From positions 186,001 to 250,000 of the forward strand of contig NZ_JAEKJR010000001.1 of assembly GCF_017303155.1 (NCBI RefSeq): DNA of 64,000 nucleotides, read 5' to 3'. Below, one piece after another: positions 47,141 to 57,540 of this stretch. The notes below the pieces were generated by a model. It made no database searches. It was given only the letters and a program-made list of their open reading frames with translations, and was not told the origin of the DNA. The DNA comes from Microbulbifer salipaludis (GTDB lineage Bacteria; Pseudomonadota; Gammaproteobacteria; Pseudomonadales; Cellvibrionaceae). Each line of letters starts with the position of its first letter. Position 1 is the first letter of the stretch. The translations under genes were made by a program, and so were the position numbers.

Positions 47141-48631
47141 TTAATGAGCGGCCATCACCGGCGAGGAAAAGTCACACAGCGCGTATTGCTGGCAGATAAA
47201 GCTGTGACTGCGCGGCACCACATCGCTGAGCCCCTGCATACCCGAGCGCTGAAAACGCTTCTGAAAGCGTTCCAGGCGACGCGCGTAATCCTGCAGTAAT
47301 TCCTGTTTGGTTTCGTCATCGACAAAACTGTGCTTGAGGGAATTGTGGGCGAGCGAGGTGAGCTCCTTCCACGACAGGTTGAACTCTTTGACCGCGACAA
47401 AATATTCATCGGTCATGTTGGAATCCCACATGCCGCGATCATCGGTCGACAACGCAACGGGAATGCCCATGCGCAGGTATTCCGGGAATGGATGCTCCCG
47501 GTAATCATCCACATACTCCAGCAACAGGTTGCTGATCAGGTTGATTTCCACCAGGTAATCGCTGTTGCGCATCAGCAACAGCGTATCCGGATCGTCAATC
47601 AGATTGACGCCGTGGCCGATACGGGTGGCGCCCAGCAACAGGGTGTCGCGCACATGGTGATTGGGCTCATCCACTTCACCGGCGTGAATCGCCAACGGCA
47701 CGCCGGGAATGTCCCGACGCAGTTTGCGCAGGGTCGGCAGAAAACGTCGCGGGTGGCCCTTGTCGTTGTCTTCGCGGCCAACCATATTGATGCCCACAAA
47801 CAGGTCCCGGTTGGCATCCACAAAACGGTAGATCCATTCCAGATCCTCTTCCGCATTGTCGATAAAGCGCAGCAGGTAATACTGCATGCGCGCGGTCACC
47901 CCGGTAGCCACTGCGTCGGGTTCCGCCAGACGCTGGCGAAAAATATCTGCCACTTCGTCCGGGGCAAAGGTGCTGCCGTCCGGTCGGGTATAAAAGCGGG
48001 TTCCCTCCATGGTCTCGAGATACGTCAGCCCCTCGCGGGCGAAGGCCTGCATGTTTTTCACCAGCATTTCCGCATTGATATACGGGTTGCGGCCCAGCTC
48101 GTTGAGACGCTGCCAGTGGGTCTGGAAAAATTCCTCGCGACCCTCGTGCTGTTTATCCAGCCGCAGGCTGTCCATCCAGGCGGCTTTCTCCGCGGCATTC
48201 AGTGCGCTGATTTTTTTGTATTCGCCCTGCTCACACTCGGAAAGCTTCTGGTAAGAGGATGCCTGCAGATTGCGAAAGTACAGCAGGTAAGGCGCGAAGC
48301 CGAACATATCCTGGCCGTAACCCACACAGTTGTCGATGCGTACGCGGGTGTAATACTCGTAGCCGCCATTCAGGGCTTTATCCGTGGCCAGTTCATACCA
48401 CCACTCACTGAAATTGGAACCGGTCAGGTGGTTGTGCAGGTCGCCGCCCTTGGGCAGCGCGTACAGAAAGCGGTAAAGATCGCGGTCGTCCGCGGAACGC
48501 TTGAACGTTTCAAACCAGTGTTGCCGGGGACCGGCGGCGGCATCTGCCGCAAACCCCAGCAGCGCGAACAGGCAACCGATCACAGGAATCACAGAAAGAA
48601 ATACGGGGCGGCGCCCCCGGGTGTTACTCAC
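47141..48631 (-). CDS. Secreted adenosine deaminase family protein
   Basis: A 496-residue adenosine/AMP deaminase-superfamily protein with a signal peptide, close in layout to secreted ADGF/CECR1-type deaminases. The GTG start at 48631 has GGAG at 7 bases and gives MSNTRGRRPVFLSVIPVIGCL...ADAAAG. Metal and catalytic residues are in GGDLHNHLTG (HxH), LAIHAGEVDE (His and catalytic Glu), RIGHGVNL and LSTDDRGMW (Asp pair). It is expected to release ammonia from adenosine (or a related purine) in the periplasm. A hairpin (48664-48699) lies in the spacer after the TonB receptor, and NUP follows at 24 bases. Confidence 0.88.
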   Translation of the reverse strand: MSNTRGRRPVFLSVIPVIGCLFALLGFAADAAAGPRQHWFETFKRSADDRDLYRFLYALPKGGDLHNHLTGSNFSEWWYELATDKALNGGYEYYTRVRIDNCVGYGQDMFGFAPYLLYFRNLQASSYQKLSECEQGEYKKISALNAAEKAAWMDSLRLDKQHEGREEFFQTHWQRLNELGRNPYINAEMLVKNMQAFAREGLTYLETMEGTRFYTRPDGSTFAPDEVADIFRQRLAEPDAVATGVTARMQYYLLRFIDNAEEDLEWIYRFVDANRDLFVGINMVGREDNDKGHPRRFLPTLRKLRRDIPGVPLAIHAGEVDEPNHHVRDTLLLGATRIGHGVNLIDDPDTLLLMRNSDYLVEINLISNLLLEYVDDYREHPFPEYLRMGIPVALSTDDRGMWDSNMTDEYFVAVKEFNLSWKELTSLAHNSLKHSFVDDETKQELLQDYARRLERFQKRFQRSGMQGLSDVVPRSHSFICQQYALCDFSSPVMAAH

Positions 48632-48663
48632 AATCAATCTCCAGCATCCGGCCAAACAACGAA

Positions 48664-48699
48664 CCCGGTGAAAGCCTCAACTGGCGAGACTTTACCGGG
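48664..48699 (-). other. Hairpin between TonB receptor and deaminase genes
   Basis: CCCGGTAAAG pairs with CTTTCACCGGG on the minus strand (one mismatch), with a T-poor tail (TTCGTTGTTT). It may be an attenuator or an mRNA 3' stabiliser inside the operon. Confidence 0.5.
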
Positions 48700-48781
48700 C
48701 TAAACCACGATCCCAGATTCACCGGCGCAAACACCTGCAACGGTTTTGCGCAGCATCCGGTTCGCGAGATATGCACACACC

Positions 48782-51019
48782 TTAGAAGTTCTTACGGAAC
48801 TCCACGCCGAGAATACGCGGATCATTGACGAACCCGGTGAGGTTGTTGAAGTCGATCTGGCCCTTGATATTTTCTTCATCGGTAATGTTGCGGCCGAAGA
48901 AGGCCAGCTCGTAATCACCGGAGAAGCTGGTGTAACCGGCGCGCAACCCGCCTTCAAATTGGCTATCGATGGTGTATTCCTGCGCGCTATACAGGGCCAG
49001 GTGGGTTTCCCCCTGATAGGCCCAGTCGGTGTAGAAGAAGGCCTCGCCATCGTTGCCAACAGGCAGGCTGTAGCGCAACGTGAAGTTGAATACCGTTTCC
49101 GGTGCAGACTGGAAGGGGTTGCCGTCGATCAGCGCCAGGCCATCGCCGGTCAGCGGATCGGTGACGGTACACTGGCCCGAGCCACAGGGCGCGGTGCTGA
49201 GGTCCGCATCCTGAATGTCGGTATCGGCAAGGCCGGCACCGGCGGTAATCAGCAGGTTTTCACTGGCTACCCACTCCAGGTCCACTTCAAAGCCCTTGCC
49301 CACGCCTTTGTCCGCATTCAGCAGGCGGTTGAAGTTGCCACCGCCACCCACTGCGGTTAGCTGGATGTCGTCAATCTGATAATAGAATACGGCGGTGTTC
49401 AGGCGCAGGGTGTCCTGTAACAGGTCGGCCTTGTAGCCCAGTTCAAATGACGTGATGGTTTCCGAGTCCGCCACCGAGGGGCTGCCCTCGAAGGCCACAT
49501 CGCGGGCCTGGATAGACTGGGCGCGGAAGCCCTCCGACAGGCGCACATAGATGCTGGCGTCGTCATCCAGCGCATAATTCAGGCTGGTCTCCCAGCTGAG
49601 CTGGTCATCATCAATCTCTACCGGAGCGTAATCCTGTACGGCGGCAACGCCGATCACCAGCGCAAAGCCGTCCACATTCTGCTCGCCCACCACCAGCGAC
49701 TTTTCATCATAGGTGTAACGCACGCCCACGGTGCCGGTCAGGGCATCGCTGAAGTCATAGGAGGTCTGGCCAAACAAGGCCCAGGAGGTATTGCCGTGGC
49801 TGACGGTGGTGGCACCGAAGAAGCCATCGATACTGGTGACATCGAGATCGGCGTCGTAGTAAAAGCCACCCAGCTGCCACTGCAGGGGATCCGGTGTGTC
49901 GCTGGCCAGGCGAATTTCCTGCGTGATCTGGGACACGTCCGCCTGGTCTTCGGTGACCGCGCCAAACGGGATAAAGCCCGGGCCGTCGCCGGCGACACCG
50001 CCGTCGATGTCGCCCTTGCTGGAGCCCTCGGCGCCTTCGTAGGCGGAAATGCTGGTCAGCACCATATCGCCCAGATCCCATTCGAGCTTCAGGGATGAGC
50101 CGGCACTCTCGTACATCTGCGGGTTATTGTCGCCATCGTCGAAATACACCGAGTCGCGGTCAAACGTCGGACTCAATTCGCCCTGTTCGCCCTGCTCGTA
50201 GATATTCGCGCGGAACACACTGGCGGTGCCATCGAGGTCGCGCTGATGCACATTGAGCAACGCGGAGAAATCTTCCGAAGGGGTCCACAGCAACTGCCCG
50301 CGCACGGCCAGTTCGGTAAAGCCGCCCAGGGCATCTTCTTCACCGCTGTAGGTGTTGTCGATCCAGTCGGCGCGCTCCTGACGCAGCACCGACACGCGGC
50401 CGGCCAGTTCGCCATCCACCAGCGCGCCACCAAACGCGCCTTCCACATTCGCGGTACCCAGCTCGCCGGCACCGACCTTCATGTAGCCGGTGTTGTCCAT
50501 GGTGGGCTTGCGGCTATCAAACTTGATTACGCCGGCGGTAGTGTTGCGCCCGAACAGCGTGCCCTGTGGGCCGCGCACCACTTCCACCTGCTCCACGTCA
50601 AAGATCGGGAAGCTTTTCAGCACCACGTTTTCCTGCACCACATCATCGAAGATGATGGACACCGGCTGTGACGCGGCGAGGTCGAAATCCGAATTGCCCA
50701 ACCCGCGAATATAGAAGCGCGGGGCGGCGCGGCCATTGGAGGACTCGGCGTAGAGGTTCGGCACCCGGGCCGCCAGGGCGAGAATGTCGTCGCCGGCGGC
50801 AAACACACTGTCAAAGCGCTCACCGGACAGCGCCGCGACCGAAATCGGCACTTCCTGCAAACCTTCCGCGCGCTTCTGTGCGGTGACGGTGACCTCTTCC
50901 AGCATCGCCGGTTTGCGTTTCGCCGCAGCGGCATCGTCACTTGCGGCGGCAAACGCCGCGTGCGGCAGGGTTGCGGCGATGGCCGTGGCGAGGAGGGTCG
51001 GGGTGATAGCCTTGCTCAT
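48782..51019 (-). CDS. TonB-dependent receptor of the nucleoside operon
   Basis: Outer-membrane receptor of 745 residues. A signal peptide (about residues 1-25) is followed by an LEEVTVTAQKR TonB-box/plug start. A plug with PRFYIRGLGNSDFDLAASQPVS, VEQVEVVRGPQGTLFGRNTTAGVI and related blocks extends to about residue 165, and the barrel ends GVEFRKNF with terminal Phe. It is followed by secreted deaminase and NUP genes, so purine nucleosides or nucleic-acid fragments are the likely cargo. A consensus sigma54 promoter and an NtrC-type palindrome lie upstream. AAGGAA 8 bases before the ATG is the ribosome-binding site. Confidence 0.92.
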   Translation of the reverse strand: MSKAITPTLLATAIAATLPHAAFAAASDDAAAAKRKPAMLEEVTVTAQKRAEGLQEVPISVAALSGERFDSVFAAGDDILALAARVPNLYAESSNGRAAPRFYIRGLGNSDFDLAASQPVSIIFDDVVQENVVLKSFPIFDVEQVEVVRGPQGTLFGRNTTAGVIKFDSRKPTMDNTGYMKVGAGELGTANVEGAFGGALVDGELAGRVSVLRQERADWIDNTYSGEEDALGGFTELAVRGQLLWTPSEDFSALLNVHQRDLDGTASVFRANIYEQGEQGELSPTFDRDSVYFDDGDNNPQMYESAGSSLKLEWDLGDMVLTSISAYEGAEGSSKGDIDGGVAGDGPGFIPFGAVTEDQADVSQITQEIRLASDTPDPLQWQLGGFYYDADLDVTSIDGFFGATTVSHGNTSWALFGQTSYDFSDALTGTVGVRYTYDEKSLVVGEQNVDGFALVIGVAAVQDYAPVEIDDDQLSWETSLNYALDDDASIYVRLSEGFRAQSIQARDVAFEGSPSVADSETITSFELGYKADLLQDTLRLNTAVFYYQIDDIQLTAVGGGGNFNRLLNADKGVGKGFEVDLEWVASENLLITAGAGLADTDIQDADLSTAPCGSGQCTVTDPLTGDGLALIDGNPFQSAPETVFNFTLRYSLPVGNDGEAFFYTDWAYQGETHLALYSAQEYTIDSQFEGGLRAGYTSFSGDYELAFFGRNITDEENIKGQIDFNNLTGFVNDPRILGVEFRKNF

Positions 51020-51146
51020 TGGGTCGGTTCCTTTGCAGGACCCCGGGGCTACTCACCCGGAATCCTCGGTTCTCGTTATCGTGTGCTCTTGATATGCACT
51101 GGCGCCGCTGCGATACCGCGCGGCCGCTCAGGGTCACACTCACAAG

Positions 51147-51162
51147 AGCAACGAACGTGCCA
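51147..51162 (-). promoter_or_regulatory. Sigma54 promoter of the nucleoside operon
   Basis: Minus strand TGGCACG-TTCG-TTGCT, a full match to the sigma54 core consensus with the required 10 bases between GG and GC. The expected start is near 51136, giving a leader of about 117 bases to the receptor ATG. Confidence 0.87.
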
Positions 51163-51218
51163 CTTGCGCCACCGTCGCCCACGCCCGGCCATTCGCGCCC
51201 GAAACCCGACCTGCCCAC

Positions 51219-51230
51219 TGATAATTATCA
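51219..51230. promoter_or_regulatory. AT-rich palindrome TGATAATTATCA
   Basis: A 12-bp perfect palindrome in an AT pocket between the sigma54 promoter and the NtrC-like site. It could be a Fur-type half box (TonB receptors are often Fur-controlled) or an IHF/bending site as expected between enhancer and sigma54 promoter. Confidence 0.45.
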
Positions 51231-51322
51231 TTTTTCAGGCACATAAGCCGGCGGAGTACACTTGCCCAGGAACCGTCAACCCTGGCGCCAAAGCCCCCGA
51301 AAACCCGTCGGCGCCCCCTAAA

Positions 51323-51337
51323 GCACCAATTTGGTGC
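51323..51337. promoter_or_regulatory. NtrC-type palindrome
   Basis: GCACCAATTTGGTGC is a perfect 15-bp palindrome fitting the NtrC pattern GCACC-N5-GGTGC. It lies about 190 bases upstream of the predicted sigma54 start, an ordinary enhancer distance. Confidence 0.7.
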
Positions 51338-51475
51338 CTACCGCCCAAATCGGGGCGCCAGCGTTGTACACATCCACTGGCCAGCACCTGCACAAAACCC
51401 CAATCGCCGCTTTGCCCCATCCGGGTGCTTCTGTATAATCCGCCTCCGCGCCGGCATCGCCGTGGCGCGTAACAA

Positions 51476-51494
51476 CCGCCCGTAGCTCAGCTGG
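51476..51494 (+). pseudogene. 5' fragment of tRNA-Arg
   Basis: CCGCCCGTAGCTCAGCTGG is identical to the first 19 bases of the tRNA-Arg gene at 51653 and then diverges into a structured insert (about 51495-51600) that contains CACCAATC/GATTGGTG. There is no matching 3' half, so it is not a functional tRNA. Confidence 0.8.
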
Positions 51495-51652
51495 GTGAGG
51501 CAAGCGTTTGCAAGGCACCGCCTTGCGCGCAGCCGAACGACACCAATCTGTGATTGGTGGCCGGTCCCGAGCAACGCGAGGGGAGCGTCGCCGGAAGCCA
51601 CAGGCTTCCCGCCCTGACTCAGGCACGACGCAAGTTTGAAAATCAGAGTTTT

Positions 51653-51729
<77 letters not shown>

Positions 51730-51773
51730 TATAAAAGAAAAGGCCACCCAACGGGTGGCCTTTTCTTTTATAT
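51730..51773 (+). terminator. Terminator of tRNA-Arg
   Basis: ATAAAAGAAAAGGCCACCC and GGGTGGCCTTTTCTTTTAT form a nearly perfect 19-bp stem with a 4-base loop, symmetrical in both directions. Confidence 0.93.
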
Positions 51774-51774
51774 C

Positions 51775-51985
51775 GTCCCAAGCCCGAGGGCTTCACCCAA
51801 CTCCCAGGTTCGAGCCGAAGGCGCAAAGCGCCGGAGACCAGGGACCGAAGGGAGCTCATCCTCTCGGGCAGCCATCTCTCTCATACCGCCCCAAACCAGA
51901 GGGCTTCGCCCAACTCCCAGATTCGAGCCGAAGGCGGCAAAGTCGCAGACCAGCGAGCTATCCGGAGCGCATCCTGTCGGGCCCC
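51775..51985 (+). repeat. Two tandem degenerate tRNA-derived repeats
   Basis: Two units of about 105 bases (51775-51880 and 51885-51985) share GAGGGCTTC.CCCAACTCCCAG.TTCGAGCCGAAGGCG. In each, a T-arm-like start (GGTTCGA or GATTCGA) is separated from a T-arm-like end (ATCCTCTCGGGC or ATCCTGTCGGGC) by about 45 bases with small hairpins (GGCGC-AAA-GCGCC). They look like tRNA 3' ends split by a short insert. Confidence 0.65.
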
Positions 51986-51987
51986 AG

Positions 51988-52386
51988 CTATTGCTTCGGC
52001 AACCCATCATCAATATCAATCACCCGCCGATCATAAAAAAAGTGCGCATTGGACTGGAAAGACACCGGCAGAGGCCCTGCATTGCATTTGCGATACAGCA
52101 GCTGTGACACCAGCTTCCAGCCCATCGCATTGGTGTTGTAGAGCACTTCACCGCAGTGCTTGCAGAATACTCGCGTCATTCTCTTGTGCGGGTGCTGGTA
52201 TTCCACCACCGCCTCCCGCCCACGGGTGATCTCGACCTTCTCCGGGTCCCAGGCGTTGACCGAGTGAAATGGCACCTGCAACAGCTCGCGACAGTCCTCA
52301 CAGTGACAATAGGCATGCACTTTGGGGTCACCAGACATGGTGACGTGTACGGCATTGCAATCGCAGTGGATTTTACTCGTGCGCAC
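51988..52386 (-). CDS. GFA family protein (CENP-V-like)
   Basis: A 132-residue protein of the Gfa/CENP-V zinc-binding family, once called glutathione-dependent formaldehyde-activating enzymes. Zinc ligands are visible as CDC (about residues 8-10), CHCEDC (27-32) and CKHC (74-77). Activity in this family is mostly unproven. The C-terminal part (FFYDRRVIDIDDGLPKQ) is a short family extension. It lies alone between the tRNA-derived repeats and ltrA on the minus strand. Confidence 0.88.
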   Translation of the reverse strand: MRTSKIHCDCNAVHVTMSGDPKVHAYCHCEDCRELLQVPFHSVNAWDPEKVEITRGREAVVEYQHPHKRMTRVFCKHCGEVLYNTNAMGWKLVSQLLYRKCNAGPLPVSFQSNAHFFYDRRVIDIDDGLPKQ

Positions 52387-52430
52387 TTTTTTCTCCTTTT
52401 GTAGGGGCGTGATAAATCAACGCCGCTCTC

Positions 52431-53561
52431 TCAATTGAGATACTCACTTACATCCACCGAAAGTATTCGGTTAAAGGTGAGATAGACGTAGACAAACATG
52501 CCCAGTGTCATTCCGATCAGGGAATACTCGACCCGTGGCAAAAATGTGCTCGCGACGGTAATGCCGATACAAACGAATGAGTTGGTGATAATCGCCCCTC
52601 GCCATGGTGGAAAGGCGTACCAGTAGGGAATCTGTTTTCCAAGATAGAACATCACCAGGCCGGTAACGGCCAACAGGCCGAAGGTGGGACGGTCCAGATC
52701 TCCGAGAATGGCGTGGCGAATCATGTTTGCCAGAATCAGCAAACCCATGCACACCAGCAGATGCGGATAGATCAGCGCATTGCCCGAGGTGAACCGCTTC
52801 GCGTGTTCCAATTTGGGAAAGCTGTCGAAATATACCCACCAGATGGCGCCAATCAGTAGAAATCCGGTGGCAGCGGGAATGATATCCATCAGGTCCCAGA
52901 CTTCGTGATTGAGCGACGCCACCATCGCAATGACAGATTCGCCGAGGATAATGATGGCCAGCAGGCCCATTCGCTCCACCAAATGCTCCCGATCCACAGG
53001 GCAGAACTGTAAGCGGCGTCTGCGTGATATCTGCCAACCCGCATCGACCGCGAGCCCAAGATAAAAAACAGCGTACTTGGTGGGCGAAGGCAACCAGATT
53101 GCAGTCAGGCTGATCAGGCCCCCAATGGCGATCGCCAGACTCAGGTCTCTGGCAAGCTTCAATTTTCGGTCGGAATTACGGTATTCGCGCCAGTACCGAT
53201 ATGCGAGCAGCAGGCGCACCAGCGTGTACAGCACAACAAAGTAGGCAAAGCCGCTTTCAAGACTGTCTTCAGCGAAGGTGGAGAAAACCACCATCAACGC
53301 CATAATAGCGAGGCTGAATATGCGGTGATGACGACTATCGGTATCGAAGCGATTGGCGTAGAGCGTGTGCGTAATCCATATCCACCACACGGGAATAAAT
53401 ACCAGTGGAAAACGCAACAGCTGCTCTACGCCAATATGCCGATCGTGAGTGTGCGCGAGATCGTGCGCCACCACGCCGATGACGGCAACGAATACAAGGT
53501 CAAAAAATAATTCCAGCCAAGTCGCATGCCGCCCTTCCGAGCGATAGAGACTATCGGCCAT
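52431..53561 (-). CDS. Low-temperature requirement A (LtrA) family membrane protein
   Basis: Inner-membrane protein of 376 residues with about ten hydrophobic helices. It has the LtrA signature at the N-terminus (WLELFFDLVFVAVIGVVAHDLAH, about residues 15-37) and the block HLVERMGLLAIIILGESVIAMV near residue 190. Despite its name the biochemical function is unknown. It lies downstream of katG on the same strand with 143 bases between them, so cotranscription is possible but not shown. Confidence 0.9.
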   Translation of the reverse strand: MADSLYRSEGRHATWLELFFDLVFVAVIGVVAHDLAHTHDRHIGVEQLLRFPLVFIPVWWIWITHTLYANRFDTDSRHHRIFSLAIMALMVVFSTFAEDSLESGFAYFVVLYTLVRLLLAYRYWREYRNSDRKLKLARDLSLAIAIGGLISLTAIWLPSPTKYAVFYLGLAVDAGWQISRRRRLQFCPVDREHLVERMGLLAIIILGESVIAMVASLNHEVWDLMDIIPAATGFLLIGAIWWVYFDSFPKLEHAKRFTSGNALIYPHLLVCMGLLILANMIRHAILGDLDRPTFGLLAVTGLVMFYLGKQIPYWYAFPPWRGAIITNSFVCIGITVASTFLPRVEYSLIGMTLGMFVYVYLTFNRILSVDVSEYLN

Positions 53562-53704
53562 TGGCTATCACTCCCGATCTCGTCAGCTCTTTTCAGTCGA
53601 GCCTATGTCTTAAATGACGCCTCCACAAAAAGCGCCGGACATTCCCGCAGTGTAGACCTCGCCCATATATTTTTTAACGTCCACGGCACCTCGGTTACCG
53701 GTAG

Positions 53705-55903
<2,199 letters not shown>

Positions 55904-56075
55904 TCAATGCGTGTTATTTGTTTAGGCCAATCGCAGACGGCTACGCGGACGCAGCCGCGCCTTGCGCTAGCCTTTGACAGGTCACTATGACGCCCCTCGC
56001 CGGTGCCGGTGTCCGCTTAAGCGCCAGAATTTCCCGGCCAGCGGCTTGCGCCTTGCCACCAAGAAAACGAAAACC

Positions 56076-56136
56076 TGTGCATACAGTTATCCACAACCAG
56101 GTTCCCCACAGTTTCGCGGGATAGACCTGTGCATAT
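56076..56136. promoter_or_regulatory. Cluster of DnaA-box-like sites
   Basis: A consensus DnaA box TTATCCACA (56087-56095, plus strand) is flanked by two near-boxes on the minus strand: TGTGCATAC (56076-56084) and TGTGCATAT (56128-56136), both inside the repeated ACCTGTGCATA. A weaker TTCCCCACA lies at 56102. Four sites fall within 61 bases, in the spacer between katG and the oxidoreductase gene. Confidence 0.5.
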
Positions 56137-56152
56137 CTACTGGATATCCCGC
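56116..56152. repeat. Inverted repeat GCGGGATA/TATCCCGC
   Basis: Eight-base perfect arms at 56116-56123 and 56145-56152 around 21 bases that include one DnaA-like site. It could be an operator or the transcript end of the oxidoreductase gene (stop at 56312). Confidence 0.5.
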
Positions 56153-56311
56153 AGCGGGCCAGTGGTGCCGTCGACATGGCTGTGGTGGTTGAATTTGCGC
56201 CACCGGCCGCGGCACTAGCCACGTCGATTGTTGGAACGGGACGAGTGGAACCCGGTGAGGATTTATCATCGGACGGGAAATTTGGGGAGGATTAACCTCT
56301 GGCGAACTGGC

Positions 56312-57340
56312 TCAGTGCTCGATCGTCAGCACCACCTTGCCCACTGAACCACCACTGCGCAGATGTTCGATGGCCTCATGGGCCTGGGCAAACGGAAACT
56401 CACGCCCCACATGCGGAGCCGGCAAACCCAGCCCGGCGCAGCCATCCAGCAATTCCTCGAACAGGGCCTGCTCCTGCCACAGCCAGATGAGGTTGAATGC
56501 GAGCACGGATTTATTGCTGCTGATCATGTCCATCACGTCGTAACGGGGGCGTTTGAGGTAGAGCCAGGCCGCCTTGAGCCAGTTGGGTTTGTCGCCGGGA
56601 GTGAATTCGGCCGCACCAAATACCACCATTCGCCCGGTGGGTGCCAGAGCGGCGAACGACTGCTTCTGGATTGCGCCGCCGATGCCATCGAGGACCGCGT
56701 GTAGCGGTCGACCGTTCAGCTGTGTGTGTAGTTGTTCCGCAAAATCGTTGCCACGCAGGATGACTTCGGAAAACCCCTGCTCGGCGAGAAACGCGCGCTT
56801 GCTTTGGGCGCTGACGGTGCCGATGGGGATGGCCCCCATCTGCGCGGCCATACGCATGGCCTGCAAGCCGACGCCGCCGGCGGCACTCTGGATCAGCACC
56901 ACCTGCCCGGGCTTTACCGCCCCAAGCGTGGCAAGGGCGTAGTAAGCGGTGAGGCTCTGCGCGGGAAAGGCGGCGCCTTCGGCGAAGCCCCAGTGTGCGG
57001 GGATTTTCCGGCAGTGTTGCGGCGGCACATCCACCACCGTGGCATAACCGCCAAAACGGGTGCAGCCGTAAACCCGATCCCCCACCTGCAAATCGGTTAC
57101 TGCGTTTTCCCCCAACGCGGTGACCACACCGGCAAATTCCAGCCCGGGAATAAAACTGCCCTGCGGTGTTGCGGAGTAGAGTCCGGTGAGCGCAAAGATA
57201 TCCGCGAAATTGAGGCCCACCGAGCGCACCTCGATACGGAGCTCATCGTCAGCCAGCGTGCCCATCGGCTCCTCTAGCAGCTTGAGATTGCTGATGGCGC
57301 CCGCCCTATCTATGCGCCATGCCCGGCGAACGTCACGCAT
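56312..57340 (-). CDS. Zinc-independent quinone oxidoreductase-like MDR protein
   Basis: Medium-chain dehydrogenase/reductase of 342 residues, quinone-oxidoreductase branch. The GroES-like N-terminal domain has VGLNFADIFALTGLY and PGLEFAGVV but lacks zinc-ligand Cys clusters, so it is non-zinc. The NADPH-binding Rossmann motif is QSAAGGVGLQAMRMAAQMGA near residue 155. It ends GGSVGKVVLTIEH. The substrate is unknown; family members reduce quinones or enones. It is encoded alone, upstream of katG on the same strand. Confidence 0.9.
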   Translation of the reverse strand: MRDVRRAWRIDRAGAISNLKLLEEPMGTLADDELRIEVRSVGLNFADIFALTGLYSATPQGSFIPGLEFAGVVTALGENAVTDLQVGDRVYGCTRFGGYATVVDVPPQHCRKIPAHWGFAEGAAFPAQSLTAYYALATLGAVKPGQVVLIQSAAGGVGLQAMRMAAQMGAIPIGTVSAQSKRAFLAEQGFSEVILRGNDFAEQLHTQLNGRPLHAVLDGIGGAIQKQSFAALAPTGRMVVFGAAEFTPGDKPNWLKAAWLYLKRPRYDVMDMISSNKSVLAFNLIWLWQEQALFEELLDGCAGLGLPAPHVGREFPFAQAHEAIEHLRSGGSVGKVVLTIEH

Positions 57341-57540
57341 GCTGTTACCCTCTATTTCGGCTTACCAAAAGCATTGTCCCACACACAGTTCCATGTGCTG
57401 AAAGTTTCTGAACGGCTGACGCATGGCTCGGGCACCCTGTGGACTCACGCGGATACCCTTTCGCCGAGAATCGGACACCCGCCGGGGCGAACGTGCGACG
57501 ATTTCAATACTCTGAAAACAAGATGATTTGCGAGGTCAAC

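Noticed and set aside
47330..48703. 457-residue open frame antisense to the deaminase gene
   Set aside because: Shadow frame; the opposite strand has the full set of deaminase metal ligands.
51476..51560. Second complete tRNA-Arg
   Set aside because: Only the first 19 bases match; there is no anticodon arm or T-arm in the following sequence.
56076..56152. Chromosomal origin of replication
   Set aside because: The DnaA-box cluster is small, lacks an AT-rich unwinding region, and has none of dnaA, dnaN, gidA or parAB nearby.
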